The notes beneath the pieces were generated by a model. It was not told the DNA's origin and made no database searches. It saw only the letters and a program-made list of their open reading frames with translations. Source: Mikania micrantha (taxonomy: Eukaryota; Streptophyta; Magnoliopsida; Asterales; Asteraceae). From it: a stretch of DNA of 64,000 bases. Made by a program: the position numbers and the translations under genes. This document shows, one piece after another, positions 33,725-44,779 of the stretch (within the stretch, counting starts at the first letter, position 1; every line of letters begins with the position of its first letter). The stretch lies in NCBI GenBank assembly GCA_009363875.1, contig CM018696.1:17125475-17189474 (forward strand), written 5' to 3'.

Positions 33725-35463
33725 ATGGAGTTCTTCAGTCAACAATTCGATTACAACAATGATCAAGTTTGTCTCCCACCAGGGTTCAGATTTCACCCCA
33801 CTGATGAAGAACTCATCAGTTGCTACCTTTTGAGGAAAGTGCTAGACCGGAGTTTCACCGGCCGGGCATTCGCCGACGTTGATCTGAACAAATGTGAGCC
33901 ATGGGAGCTTCCACGTATGTCTTGAGTACTCATAACATTGGTTAATTAAGAGGCCATTAGGTGATCGATGTTATTTTGATTAATAAATTAATTTAGGGTT
34001 TTTTTTGTTTGAACAGAAAGAGCAAAGATGGGGGAGAAAGAATGGTACTTTTTCAGTCTCCGGGACCGGAAGTACCCGACCGGGCTGCGGACGAACCGGG
34101 CAACGGAGGCCGGTTACTGGAAAGCCACCGGAAAAGACCGGGAGATTTACAGCTCGAAGACATCGGCGCTTGTGGGGATGAAGAAAACCCTGGTTTTCTA
34201 TAGAGGGAGGGCCCCCAAAGGGGAGAAATCAAACTGGGTGATGCATGAGTATCGTCTTGAGGGCAAGTTTGCATACCATTTCATCTCAAAGACTTCCAAG
34301 GTTCCTACCATTAATTTTGCATGGTGTTTTTTTTTTTTTTTTTTTTTTTTTTAATTATACATAACTTTTTGTTAGGGTTTTTAGTTATTTAATGCATGAT
34401 TTATAACGGTATAATAGCTTATTTTGTATCTCATAAGTTAAAAAGTTTTCTTTGTAGCCTTAGGTCTTAAAAAACCATTAATTAAACATTCAAAAACCAT
34501 TAATTACCAAGGTTTTAATGATTAGTTCTTATTGTCTTTTTTGTTTTCTTGTTTTTTGGGTTTAAGAGGGCTAGAGTAGTAGCTACACTATGTGCACTAG
34601 TCTATATCTCTTAGTTGAAGGTCGATTTGCAGTGTAAAAAAATACAAAATAAAGATAATAAATAAATCAACTCGACTTAACTTCGACTTCTTTATCATAT
34701 TGTGTAATATGTAGTTGCTTATTTTTTTAATTATATTTTACTTGTATTATATATAATATTTTATCTAACATATTTATACTTGTAACTAAAAAGTAATACA
34801 TTATTAATTATTAATTAATTTATAATATAATTTAAAGAAATAAATGGAGTCTAGAAGTAATATTTTCTAGCATTAAATCGTTGTTTCTTGATCATAACTG
34901 GTGTTTGTTTTGCTACTCAGGATGAGTGGGTGATATCCCGGGTTTTCAAGAAAACTGGCGCCGGACACATCGCCACCGGCGGCAGCGGGAAAAAGTGGAT
35001 CACCGGTGGCACCAGTTACGGGAAAGAAGCTAGCTCATCCTCAACGGTTTCCAGTTCACTGCCACCGCTGCTTGACTCCTCCGTCTACACCTCCGCCTAC
35101 ACCGCCGACCGTGAAACCTTCTCCTACGACAGCAACGCCGCCTCAAAAGAGCACGTGCCCTGTTTCTCCACAGCCTCAACCACCAACTTCGGTAGCTCTC
35201 AACCCCTCTTCGACTTCCCACCGCCTGAGCCGCTGACGTCGTCCTTCGTCGGAAAGAACGCCGGCGTGTCTGCATTCCCTAGCTTGAGGACACTGCAGGA
35301 GAATCTTCAGCTCCCGTTCTTTTATTCATCGGTGGCGCCGCCCATGCACGACGGCGGAGAGACAAGCAACTTCGTGAGTTCTTCGGGCGAGAACTGGGTG
35401 GCACCGGCTCCGGAAAACCAGAAACCGGGGCCCACGGAGCTGGACTGTATCTGGAGTTTCTGA
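33725..35463 (+). CDS. NAC-domain transcription factor, NAM/CUC/ANAC100 type, three exons
   Basis: Exons are 33725-33914, 34017-34300 and 34921-35463 with GT...AG introns of 102 and 620 bases, joining to 338 residues. The two-intron layout is the usual one for NAC genes. The start is the ATG of MEFFSQQFDY, the first after the TATA box. The NAC domain covers about residues 17-170: LPPGFRFHPTDEEL (subdomain A), DVDLNKCEPWELP (B), EWYFFSLRDRKYPTGLRT and GYWKATGKDREIYSS (C, DNA contact), LVGMKKTLVFYRGRAPKGEK (D), DEWVISRVFKKTG (E). The C-terminal half is Ser/Thr/Pro-rich, as for activation regions, and ends in LDCIWSF. The family binds DNA as dimers in the nucleus; miR164-targeted members set organ boundaries, lateral roots or leaf senescence. 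Exon 3 holds a miR164 site, placing it in that group. I cannot decide between CUC-like and ANAC100-like. Intron 2 contains a run of 26 T. No damage is seen. Confidence 0.97.
35150..35170 (+). promoter_or_regulatory. miR164 target site in NAC exon 3
   Basis: The 21 bases from AGCACGTGCC to CTGTTTCTCCA complement plant miR164 except for the first base (opposite the miRNA 3' end) and one G:U pair at site position 14. The site encodes EHVPCFS (residues 235-241), the peptide normally found at this place in miR164-regulated NAC proteins. In the family, miR164 guides cleavage of the mRNA near the middle of this site. Confidence 0.93.
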
Positions 35464-36654
35464 TCGTCATAGACGGCGGCTTTAAATGTTTGATGTTTGA
35501 TCGACTTATGCTGATGTTTTTTTAATTTATTAGGGTATTTAATGTAAAATTAAGTATGGTAGGAAACTATGACTAATATGTGTTGTACGTTAGTTGGTAT
35601 GTTTTTGTCGTGTTTAAGAATTTGGTCTAGCTAAACTGGTAGCATTTTGGAGGGTATATCATATTTTCACGGGTCGGTTCTGAGCATCGGGTTGGTTTCA
35701 AGACATTATATTTTCTCGGGTCGGTTATGAGTATATCAAATGTTGGATCATATGTATGTATATTTTTTGACTTGTTTTTGAAATTGTAAAAAATCAATCC
35801 CTAATGTATTATTTGCTTAGTCTATAATATAACCCGACTAGAAATGTTTGCTTTATGAACACATTGAGCTACTTGCTGGTGCTAGTCATTCTACTCTTTT
35901 AGATGAGAATTAAGATTCGAGGAGAATTATTATTTAATTACTAGGAATATTAATCAACAATGGTGATAGAAACATATGTAAATCTCTTGAAAAACAAGAA
36001 AAATTAATTTTAAATTTCATGGGTTTTGTGGATTTTAGTTGTAACTATCAGATTAGAAACGCAATGACTTGAAACGGAAAAAATTAAAATCCTTGGGACC
36101 AAAAAGTGACACTTGAAGATTCACTAATCTTGTAATCCTTCGGTTTGAGGATGAGTTTTACGAGTGTGGGTTGTAAATTGAACATCCCTAACTCTTTCTA
36201 CTTGTTTGATAGTAAAGTACCTAATTGATATATAGGGCCATTCAAAAGCCTCCATCTTCTAAATCGCTTGAATTTTGCTAGAAAATAACTTAGAAAATGC
36301 CTTAGCTTCTAATTTACTTGTTCGTATACAATCCAAGCTCAAGCTAATGTAACCTTGGCTCACAACTCCCTCCTTAACTCGTATAAATTAGAGACTGAAT
36401 TATAATTCATATAAATTGCAACCTTAAGTTATAACATTAGCTCATTTTTAGGGTTTACATGCTAGACAAGCCATATAGATCAATGTTCTAATTAAACAAA
36501 ATCTTTGTTTATATTTCCACGCCCCACTTGTGGTGCACGCATATAATGTATATATGTGTGGGCCCTTAAGGGGCAAAAGTAAAAGTGCACTAATTTTAAC
36601 GTTATTTCAATTATTTTGTGAAAATGACGTTAAAATCATTGGGATGATCAACTT
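35464..36654. other. 3' flank of the NAC gene and intergenic DNA, no gene seen
   Basis: The T-rich 3' region follows the stop directly. A GGGTCGGTT(C/A)TGAG segment occurs twice (near 35670 and 35718). No other gene or mobile element recognised. Confidence 0.6.
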
Positions 36655-36800
36655 CAAACGACAACTTTGAGCCGGGGACTCTTTCGGAGCAGCCTCTCTA
36701 TCCCAATTGGGATAGGGGTAAGGTTTGTATCTATCCTTCCCCCCCAGACCCCACTGAAAAGTGGGAATATACTGGGTAAGGTTGTTGTTGTTGTTTTTGT
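36655..36800 (+). mobile_element. SINE 3' part with TTG-repeat tail (TS-like)
   Basis: The order AGCCGGGGACTC, AGCCTCTCTATCCC, GGGGTAAGG, CCCCCAGACCCCACT, GTGGGAATATACTGGGT and tail GTTGTTGTTGTTG matches the 3' body of the tobacco-type TS SINE family as I remember it. The tRNA-related head is missing, so it is 5' truncated. The minus-strand frame over it is spurious. Confidence 0.75.
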
Positions 36801-39167
36801 TTATATTTCCATTGTTATTCATAAAACGAGTTAGGATAAGTAAAAAATGTCACTTTTTATAATTATACATATATGTGTGTAAAATTGTTATAACGACAAG
36901 TTTTTTATAAAGTAAGCAAGATTGTTGCAAACTAATTAATTAGTCGACCTCAAACCCAACTTTTTAACTCGATAACAAAACGTAACAAAAAAAATTTCAA
37001 CTTTGCTTGGATTGTAAAAAGGTCGAAGCTACCACTCAAGTGTCTACTCTCTAAAATAATGTTTAATCATGTTGAAAATAGCGTGAAATATAACATTCAT
37101 AAGTTGGAATTTAATTTGTAATAAAGTGTGTTACACAAAGAAAATGTCTAATCATGAGAAACGTGATTAACCTTTAGTAACAATTATAACTTGAAACTTA
37201 ACTATATGTGTGAAATTTAATGAATCCTTTTTGTCTTATATAGATGCAAACACCAAAAACTAGCTAATTATAATAAAACAAGTTAAGTTAGTGGTGATAA
37301 TCTTTGTCGTGTTGAAAGCTATAAATATGAAGAAAAATTCTATTTTTTATTGGGTTATAAAGTAAGAAGAAAATAATAATGATATGAATGATGGGGGGGG
37401 GGGGCATGGGTTTTTATGGGTTTTGAACATTAAATGGGTAGTTGTGGTAGGTTTAAAAATGTTAAAAATGAAAAGATGAGGGTTAAATTCAGATATTCAC
37501 ATGGAAGCTATGAGGCTAGAGAGGGTAGGGGAAGACTATTATGTATATGATGAGGGACATATTTATTATATTTAAAATATGACCCCACTTCACTTACCCA
37601 AATCACCCTACTTACCCCTCTTTGATTTTACAACACACACCCACCCGATCTTACTGTGCCCCTGCCTCTGCCCCTGCACCATCCCTCTGCCCTTCTATTT
37701 CATTCTTTTTTTTTTCTTTTGTTTATATATATTTTATTTAAATTAAAATAAATATGAATCTATAAAGCAAAGTAGGCTGCATCAAATCCTTATTTAAATT
37801 AATTCTAAAAGGTAAAACTTTTTGGTACAATAAATAAAATTATGATCTGCTGCAGGTCTTTCTATTGTCATGCATACTATCTTAATCGTTTAAATACTAA
37901 ATTATTTTCTTAATATATATATGTATTTATTTAATCAGTAAAAAAATAAATATAACAAGTAAAGTTTTGCTAATCTTTAGACAAGAGATGGGACGAAAAC
38001 GAATTTACTTTTATTACATTAAAAAAGATATTGTTTTTAAAAAGACTACTAACTCAGGTATGTCATATATATGAGAGTTGGATTAAAAATACAAACATTT
38101 TTGTAAAAAGTAGGAATTAATAAGATTTTGAAATGTTTAATTTTAAAATTAATATAAAGAAATCCCGAATATAAAATAAAATGTAGTTAAAAACCAAACT
38201 CCAGTTAAAAAAATCCTGTACAAAAAAATCAGACAGAAAAATCAAAAATTTGGTAAAAAATAAAAAATATAGGAAAAAAGCCAGTCCCAAGAAAATTTAT
38301 TACAAAGAATAACAATATACTATAAAATATCATATTATACATAAATTATTTTTAATTTCTTTTTTACTTTCTTACTATGTCACATGTTAAAGAGTCCCTA
38401 AAACTAGACTTTTTTTTAGCAGCCACCAAATTTTAATAGAGACAGAAAAATTATTAAAGAGTCCATTAAAAAGTATAAAAGATTAAAAAAAAAGATCACA
38501 CAAACTTTGCAAATTTAGTTTTTCGTTTTAAGAAATACAACTTTAATTAGAAGAATTTATTTTTGTCGTATTCTTCCTGAATTATGTTAAGAATTTTTAT
38601 TTATAGATGATTTTGATTTATGATTTCTATATTACTAATGGTTGTGACACAGAAAATATAATTAGAGTAGACAAGGAATGAACCGTCGGAAGTTTGTATA
38701 AGAGTTGGTTAGACTATCTTAATTATGGAAGCCTCATACACTGTAGCAGCCAGCCAGCAATAAGCTACAGAGTCTTAACCAATTTTAAGTTGGATCAAAA
38801 TTACTAATATTGAAAATTTAGATAACATTAATTAAATCAACTATTTATTACCTTTTTATTTATCAGCAACTCCTAGAATATCTTGTATAATTTGAAAACA
38901 CGTAAATTATCTAGGATAACGTTGTCACCCTAAAATCATCCATAATACCCATCTCACTAAAATCTTATCTTACTGAAATTTTGTGTCACGTCATCATCTC
39001 ACTGAAAATCTTAAAACTTCTTAATGGTCACCCCACTGAAAAACATTTCTCACTGTGTCACATTATCACCTCACTAAACCTTAAAACACCCACAATGGCT
39101 AATAAAAACGAGAGGGGGGCTCATGGTTTTGACCCCGCTGGGAGAGGGGACGGTGTTCCCGCTGGGT
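36801..39167. other. AT-rich intergenic stretch, no gene seen
   Basis: Contains a run of 12 G at 37393-37404 and, at about 38935-39090, a low-order repetition of CATCTCACTGAAAATCTTA-like phrases. No supported coding sequence. Confidence 0.6.
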
Positions 39168-40060
39168 GCCGCTGAAACATGCAACCCCACCCAGCCAGCG
39201 GCAGATGCATTACGGATTGTCTAAGAGTCAAACCCATAACATTTTTATATTTCTATATCTTCATATTTCTTTGGAACGACCAACTAAGTAAATCCCGGGT
39301 ACTCTGTACGCGGCCCCCATTGGCTAAAGGTAGCCCGAGCCAGCCACTAGTCCGGACGGACGGAGCCCCTAGCGATCCACCAATTGAGCGATTCCCCGGA
39401 TAAAACCCGACCCTCACGCCCACCAAACGGCACGACAGCGAGGAGCTGGTAAAACCGGGTGAGATCAGGACTCGAACCCTGGCAAGCCAGGGTCATCCTT
39501 CATATCTCCCATATAAATTGATGGTAGTGAGATTTGAACCCACTACCTCTCACTAGTAAAGTGAGTGCTCTACCATTGAGCCACATCCAATTTATAAATA
39601 TACCAGTAAAATTTAAATCATTTTTGAAACAAAATGACCAAAAACAAAGAAAAGAAGCCATCAACATAATCTATAAATGGAACATTAAACTTTTTGTTGA
39701 TTTTTTTTTCAAAATTATCAATTTTTTTTTATCATATTCCGATTGGTTCATATATGAGTTTATCACATTCCTATTGTGCTGCTGAAACATGCAACCCCGC
39801 CCAGCCAGCGGCTGATGCAATACGGATGTTCCAAGAGTCAAACCCATAACATTTTTATATTTCTATATGTTCATATACCAGTAACAATTTAAATCATTTT
39901 TGAAACAAAACGACCAAAAACAAAGAAAAGAAGCCATCAACATAATCTATAAATGGAACATTAAACTTTTTGTTGATTTTTTTTTTTCAAAATTATCAAT
40001 TTTTTTTTATCATATTCCGATTGGTTCATATATGAGTTTTTATCAAATTCCTATTGAGTT
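39168..40060. repeat. Two-copy tandem duplication (X-Y-X'-Y'), first copy split by a SINE
   Basis: X (39168-39266; GCTGAAACATGCAACCCC, GAGTCAAACCCATAAC) is followed by Y only after a 331-base interruption. Y is 39600-39779 (CCAGTAAAATTTAAATC, AAGAAGCCATCAACATAA). X' and Y' follow uninterrupted from 39780 to about 40060 with few changes. The reading frames over Y and Y' are paired only by duplication. Confidence 0.85.
39267..39597 (-). mobile_element. tRNA-headed SINE-like insertion
   Basis: It interrupts X-Y exactly where X'-Y' is continuous; flanking ATAT is repeated at 39263-39266 and 39598-39601. Read on the minus strand it starts with a tRNA-like head (39588-39519: GGATGTGGCTCAATGGTAGA, a perfect CTCAC/GTGAG anticodon stem, GTGGGTTCAAATCTCAC T-arm). 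A GC-rich body follows with a second B-box-like AGGGTTCGAGTCC, ending CGTTCCAAAGAA. The acceptor stem pairs at only about five of seven positions, so it is not a functional tRNA gene. Confidence 0.7.
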
Positions 40061-40442
40061 ATCAACTGTGATAAATCATGTTAACTTTTTTTTTTTTCGT
40101 TTGTTTAAAATATTTTATTATTAAATAAGTTAAAATTATTTTATTATTAAGCAGTTTAGAGAGTCAAATTAAAAGAAAGTTGACAATTTTAATATCTTTT
40201 TTATTGAAAACATTAATCGGTCTTAAGGTTAACTACATTATAACCTCTCTAGTTTTGTGTTGATTTATCTTGTTGGCAGGTTCATACTTACAATTGCAAA
40301 AATTAATATCAAATTACTGTTCAAAACATTTAAAATTTTATGTTTTCTTATTTTATCATATAAAATTATTACACCGTTCTTTTTTTCTTCACACTTTAAT
40401 CTCTCATATTTAATTAATTTTAAAATAATTAACATTCTTATT

Positions 40443-40670
40443 ATTATTTTATTTTTTTTGAAGAGCTGACGAAGGCTCAGCAGCATGTCTGTTCATAGCT
40501 CAAATAGATACTCGGACCGAACAACCATGCGTTACGACCACAGTCCGCTACTAACTTCTCGGTATCTAAATCGAACAAAAATCCTACTGCTTCTCATGAT
40601 TTGAACTCATGACCTTGTAAAGCCTAAAGCGAAAATTATAAAGTGACAATTGAGTTAAAAGCTTATTGGT
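40443..40670 (-). mobile_element. SINE with A-rich tail
   Basis: It is flanked by the 9-bp repeat ATTCTTATT (40434-40442 and 40671-40679 on the plus strand). On the minus strand a decayed tRNA-like head holds the B-box-like ATGAGTTCAAATCATGAG, followed by a unique body and an A-rich tail (CTTCAAAAAAAATAAAAT...). Variable-length duplications and such tails are SINE hallmarks. The family is not recognised. Confidence 0.75.
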
Positions 40671-40679
40671 ATTCTTATT

Positions 40680-41190
40680 TTTATTTGATAATTTACTTTT
40701 ATACATATATTTATTTCAACACATATTAGTTTTTCTATTTATTTCTATTTTGACATCATCCGTTTTTGAATTTAGAGAGGGAGAGAGAATATCATGATTA
40801 TAATAAAACGAAAAAGAAAAAGAGTTGCAGGTGAAAATGGCAGGAAAGTGGCTTTTTACAACAGTTGCTGACTTGCTGGGAAGTCCATCATCAAACTTTT
40901 CGAAATCCCACTTTACCGTTTTCTCTAATAAAGCACGTGGGACCCACTCTTGCGCCACGTGTGTCAGACTATGATCCGATCCAGATTTGGGCCGTCGGGT
41001 ATTGGGCTAAAAACAGGCCGTATCAACAGCCATTGTTCGAAGGTTGCAACACTGTGTTTCCATTTATGGGTTGTAACCGGGCCCATTACACAGCACGCTG
41101 GTTGCCAGATTTTGTATTTTGGTGATGATGAGGATCCGCCCCAAAGTTTCGGGTTTCCACTTTTATTTGTTTATTCTGTCAGACAAAATA
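40680..41190. promoter_or_regulatory. Promoter-like patch with two G-boxes and TGGGC-type elements
   Basis: CACGTG occurs twice within about 25 bases (GCACGTGGGACCC and GCCACGTGTGTC, 40935-40965). TTGGGCCGTCGGG, TTGGGCTAAA and CGGGCCCATTA follow by 41085. Such G-box and site II (TGGGCY) combinations are common in plant promoters. No convincing gene follows on either strand: the overlapping frames at 40716-40958 (-), 40865-41125 (+) and 40950-41249 (+) have no recognised family. It could be an orphaned promoter. Confidence 0.35.
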
Positions 41191-41193
41191 AAA

Positions 41194-42850
41194 ACAAATT
41201 TGCAGACATCAAAAGCTGGGTTCCAGTTGCCCGTAGGATAATTATGTGACAACCAACCGTGTCTTTTATTCAAACATAGTATCGTTAGTATCATTTTCTT
41301 TTCTTTTAGTTTGGTATTTGTTTTTTATAAGATCAAATGTTATCTTGCTACCGGTTTTTTGTCGATTGCCTTTGGAGCCATCTTGGACCGATGGTTGAGC
41401 CCATTCAATTGAAAGAACTAGCTACTGCCAACCAGTGTGGTTAGCTGAATAACTTTTGGTGGTTTAAAGTAACTGACCTTAGTAGGTCGCGCCAAACTAT
41501 TCAATGAACCTTAACCACGCCCACGATCAACTCACAACGGCGAAGCCCTAATCAGTAGTCCTTTCAAATTCGTTCCATGCTTTGATAGATTGGACACTTT
41601 TAGTAGGTTTATTTTCAGCAAAAAGTATTCATGTATTGTTGTTTCCGCAATGTATTATGATAGCCTTCTTTTATTTTCAAGACTCATTGAATCATTGATA
41701 CATAGGTTTAAACAAGTCAAGCCTGAAGATTAGGCTGTTTTCTATTGCTTAACATGCTTAATTTTGCGTTTTTAGGAGTTGACCTGTATGAAACGAGCTT
41801 ACTTTGATGTGTTGTATTTTCAGGCAGAAACACATAAATAACATGTTAGGGAGAATTAGGATGCAGTTAGGAAGACCTAAGTGTGTCGATAGTGGGATAA
41901 TGTGCAAAACCGGAAAAATCAGAAGATTTGGTTGGTTGGACGTATGATATGTCCAAGCCTGACACATCATACAACCATGACAGTGAATTTTGATTTTTGG
42001 TTTGCCTTGACCATAATTAAATGCATATCTTAGGTTTTCGTTTTTATCATCTACGATACATGTTTTTGGTCGAAAAAGACATCATATTGGAGCACGAAAA
42101 CACCTTATTCACCATCTAGGTTCATGTTTTTGCTATCCAAATCAAATTTGAAGATTCGAAAATGAGCATGCAAGGTTAACTTCTTCATGATCTCCTCCAA
42201 AGGACGGATTCATGTTAAATTTACATGTTAGCATTTTGGTATTCAATTTGGTTTTGCATGATTGGTATGGTGATTGTTGAATAAAACTATTTACTATATG
42301 TTTTATAATCATCAAGTGAATTGACATAGTTGCAAAGACATATTTTATGACTTTCCAATAAGTCAACATGTAGGGACGTGTCAATTGATTGAAATTGGAA
42401 CCAAAGTTGGTCACTTTCTTTTGATTATTGATTTACAATCTGTTTAAGTTCTTTGAAAATTGAAATTGTTATTCACAATCCACTTGAAAGCTTGATTTCA
42501 CATTTCATGTTAAGTTACTAAGTTTCCACTTTCCATTAATTATTCGTGGGTAGGACACTTCATATGTTCTTTACTATTGAAAGATAGCTAAGGGATGAGT
42601 ATTAGAACTCGCTTTTGATTGAACTCAGGACATCGATTAGAGTCCAACCACTGTTGCAAAAGTCGGCCTTCAAAGCCGAGTACTCGCTCCAAGAAGTTGT
42701 TCCAAGTCCGATTACTTCATGAGTATTACCCGAGTACTCCCGCCTAGGGCCGAGAACTCCTCGATTACTCGCTCTAAGGAACTATTCCGACCTAGGAGCG
42801 CCTAGCGACTTTTGCAACCTTGAGTCCAACCTTGCTTAAACTCTAGCACA
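41194..42850 (+). mobile_element. LTR-like repeat, copy 1 of a diverged pair
   Basis: From AAATTTGCAGACATCAAAAG onward it matches 45837-48325 over its whole length. It carries its own insertion at 42649. The end GAACTCGCTTTTGATTGAAC...GGACATCGATTAG resembles the terminal TTTTGATTGATACTTCGACATC of repeats R1 and R2, so it probably belongs to the same LTR superfamily. No coding sequence is supported. Confidence 0.65.
42649..42822. mobile_element. hAT-type MITE, 174 bp
   Basis: A perfect 8-bp duplication AGTCCAAC lies at 42641-42648 and 42823-42830. The inverted ends are CACTGTTGCAAAAGTCGG and, reversed, CAAGGTTGCAAAAGTCGC. The inside is rich in CGAGTACTC and CCTAGG-like palindromes. The paired copy (near 48300) lacks it, giving an empty site. 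Confidence 0.92.
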
Positions 42851-42964
42851 ACTCATTTAATAGAGCTAGCGTTGTGTATAAAATTCATGTTTCATTTATG
42901 AGTAATTTATTATATAATTAATAAGTTATATACATATATATTACTTTTATAGAATTTACAAAAA

Positions 42965-43277
42965 GTGTAAATTACAGTTTTAACCCATGTGCTTAAGTGT
43001 TTTAATGTACTATAATTACGGTTTTGACCCATGTGGTTCAAGTGTTTTAACTATTTTAGCTCAAAATAGAATCTTCTATCAATTCAGCCCCTGTGGTTTA
43101 GACAAATATCGTTTTTGGCCCCTAACCATGGTTAAGTTTTGGGCCAAATCCGTTACAATAGTTAAGTTTAATGAGCCAAAACCAATAGTTGCCTAAACCA
43201 CATGGACTGAATTGATAGAAGATTCTATTTTTGGGCCGAAATAGTTAAAACACATGGGCCAAAACCGTAATTTACTC
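42965..43277. mobile_element. Mutator-type MITE, 313 bp
   Basis: It has a perfect 9-bp duplication TTACAAAAA at 42956-42964 and 43278-43286. The terminal inverted repeats GTGTAAATTACAG and GAGTAAATTACGG agree at 11 of 13 bases. The element is foldback throughout (AATAGAATCTTCTATCAATT against its complement near 43215). The 9-bp duplication places it with Mutator-like elements. Confidence 0.92.
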
Positions 43278-43319
43278 TTACAAAAATAACTATGGATAAC
43301 ACCATTGATGGTTGGGTAA

Positions 43320-44510
43320 TTTCATGTGATTTAGGTGTGTAATGATGCATTTTTATGATTTAAATCCATGGAATATGGTGATTGTTTGTGTGTTTTGATG
43401 ATTTGCAGGTTTTCGGGTGAAGAAATGAGTGTTTGATGTTCAAGAATCAAAGGGTGGCTAAGGAATGGTGCTTGGGAGACCAAAATATCCAAAAAGGAAG
43501 GTTTTCATGAAGTGGCGTATCAAAATGGCGTATTGGGGGCGTATTACAGAGCCAAACCACCCAAGAGTGTAGGGGAGGCGTATGATACTCCAATCTGGGG
43601 CGTATCATACGCCGGGTGCAGCCCAAAATGCGGATTTTTCACGTTTTGCCACATATTTAAGCCTAAGAACCTAGGGTTTCGACCTATCTTCAACTTTGAC
43701 GACTTTTGGAGGTTCTAAGGGGTTTCTAAGGCCTAGGAATTCAACAATTAACCATTCCAAACACATCGGAGATTCCCGAATTGATGTTAGCACAGAACCG
43801 AATGAAGATGCACGGCTAGTTTCTTGAGATCATGCCCGGGTGAACTATTAGTTAGGGTTAAGTATTTTTATGGTTTTCATTGTATTGGGATGCAAACTTT
43901 GTTTGGTTTAACGATCTTTGAATGTTTGTATGTTTTGATTTGCATGAGATTGAACCATTTGACTCTTATGGTCAACCTAGGGTTTCATCATTTTTCAGTT
44001 GTCATTGTAAAACATTGAACTTGAGGTTGGGTATTTATTTCAAATTGGCTTTTGCAATTGAAGCATTAGGTTTAACATTGATTGGTTCTTATCAATTAAT
44101 TTACAAAATCAATTCTTTGAATTGTAATTGCCCGTTCATGCGGATTATGAGCAAGTCATGTCTATGTGGCTTCCCTAAGAATGTAAATCATAAAGGTGCT
44201 TAATTTCTCATCTAATTCAAAACCGGGGTGTGATTCGTTTTCATAATTAAGTTACAACTCATTTGCTTTCGTTGTTAATTTGTTACAAGATCGTCTTCTT
44301 ATTAAAGTTTAAACAACCTTCAAATCAAGTTTACAATTTTCAGTCTAGTTAAGTTAAGTTTAAATCAAATAACGATACACAATCCACCTAAACTCTTCGT
44401 GGTTCAACACCCTACTTACCCGACTAGTTAAGGTAGCTAGGAACACACTCATTAACTCTTATTTGATCGGTACTTCGACGTCGGTCAACCATCTATATTA
44501 TTTGTAACTT
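43320..44510 (+). mobile_element. LTR-like repeat, copy R2
   Basis: Homologous in order to R1 (26040-27200). It contains a GGCGTA cluster (43513-43618: five GGCGTA plus one TACGCC, including the palindrome GGCGTATCATACGCC) directly before TATTTAAG at 43654. After that come CGGGTGAACTATTAGTTAGG, GTCATGTCTATGTGGC, CTACTTACCCGACTAG and the terminal CGGTACTTCGACGTCGG. These resemble LTRs of Athila/Tat-like gypsy elements. Noncoding. Confidence 0.55.
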
Positions 44511-44572
44511 TTTTTATAACTATTTAATTAATTATGTTATTATATATTGTTTATATTAGATAAATAAATATA

Positions 44573-44573
<1 letters not shown>

Positions 44574-44603
<30 letters not shown>

Positions 44604-44706
44604 TGTATGTATGTATGTATGTATGTATGTATGTATGTATGTATGTATGTATGTATGTATGTATGTATGTATGTATGTATGTATGTATGTATGTATGTAT
44701 GTATGT
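44574..44706. repeat. (ATGT)33 microsatellite
   Basis: About 133 bases of uninterrupted ATGT units, the longest simple repeat in the window. Translated on the minus strand it gives a HTYI repeat, which is not a gene. Confidence 0.98.
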
Positions 44707-44779
44707 TTTGTCTTGTTTATATTAGTTGGTCTACTTAAGCCTGGTGTATAGAGCATACACTCAAGCTCATTCATCATAT

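Noticed and set aside
34009..34274. Alternative frames on both strands across NAC exon 2
   Set aside because: Shadows of the NAC coding frame; only the spliced frame gives the complete NAC domain.
39519..39588. Functional tRNA gene on the minus strand
   Set aside because: Anticodon and T stems are good, but the acceptor stem pairs poorly and the unit is continuous with a SINE body and insertion boundaries.
41758..42414. Minus-strand frames of 70 and 90 residues in the repeat at 41194
   Set aside because: Not preserved intact in the paired copy at 45837-48325, AT-driven composition, no known domain.
44556..44777. 73-residue frame with HTYI repeats
   Set aside because: Direct translation of the (ATGT)n microsatellite.
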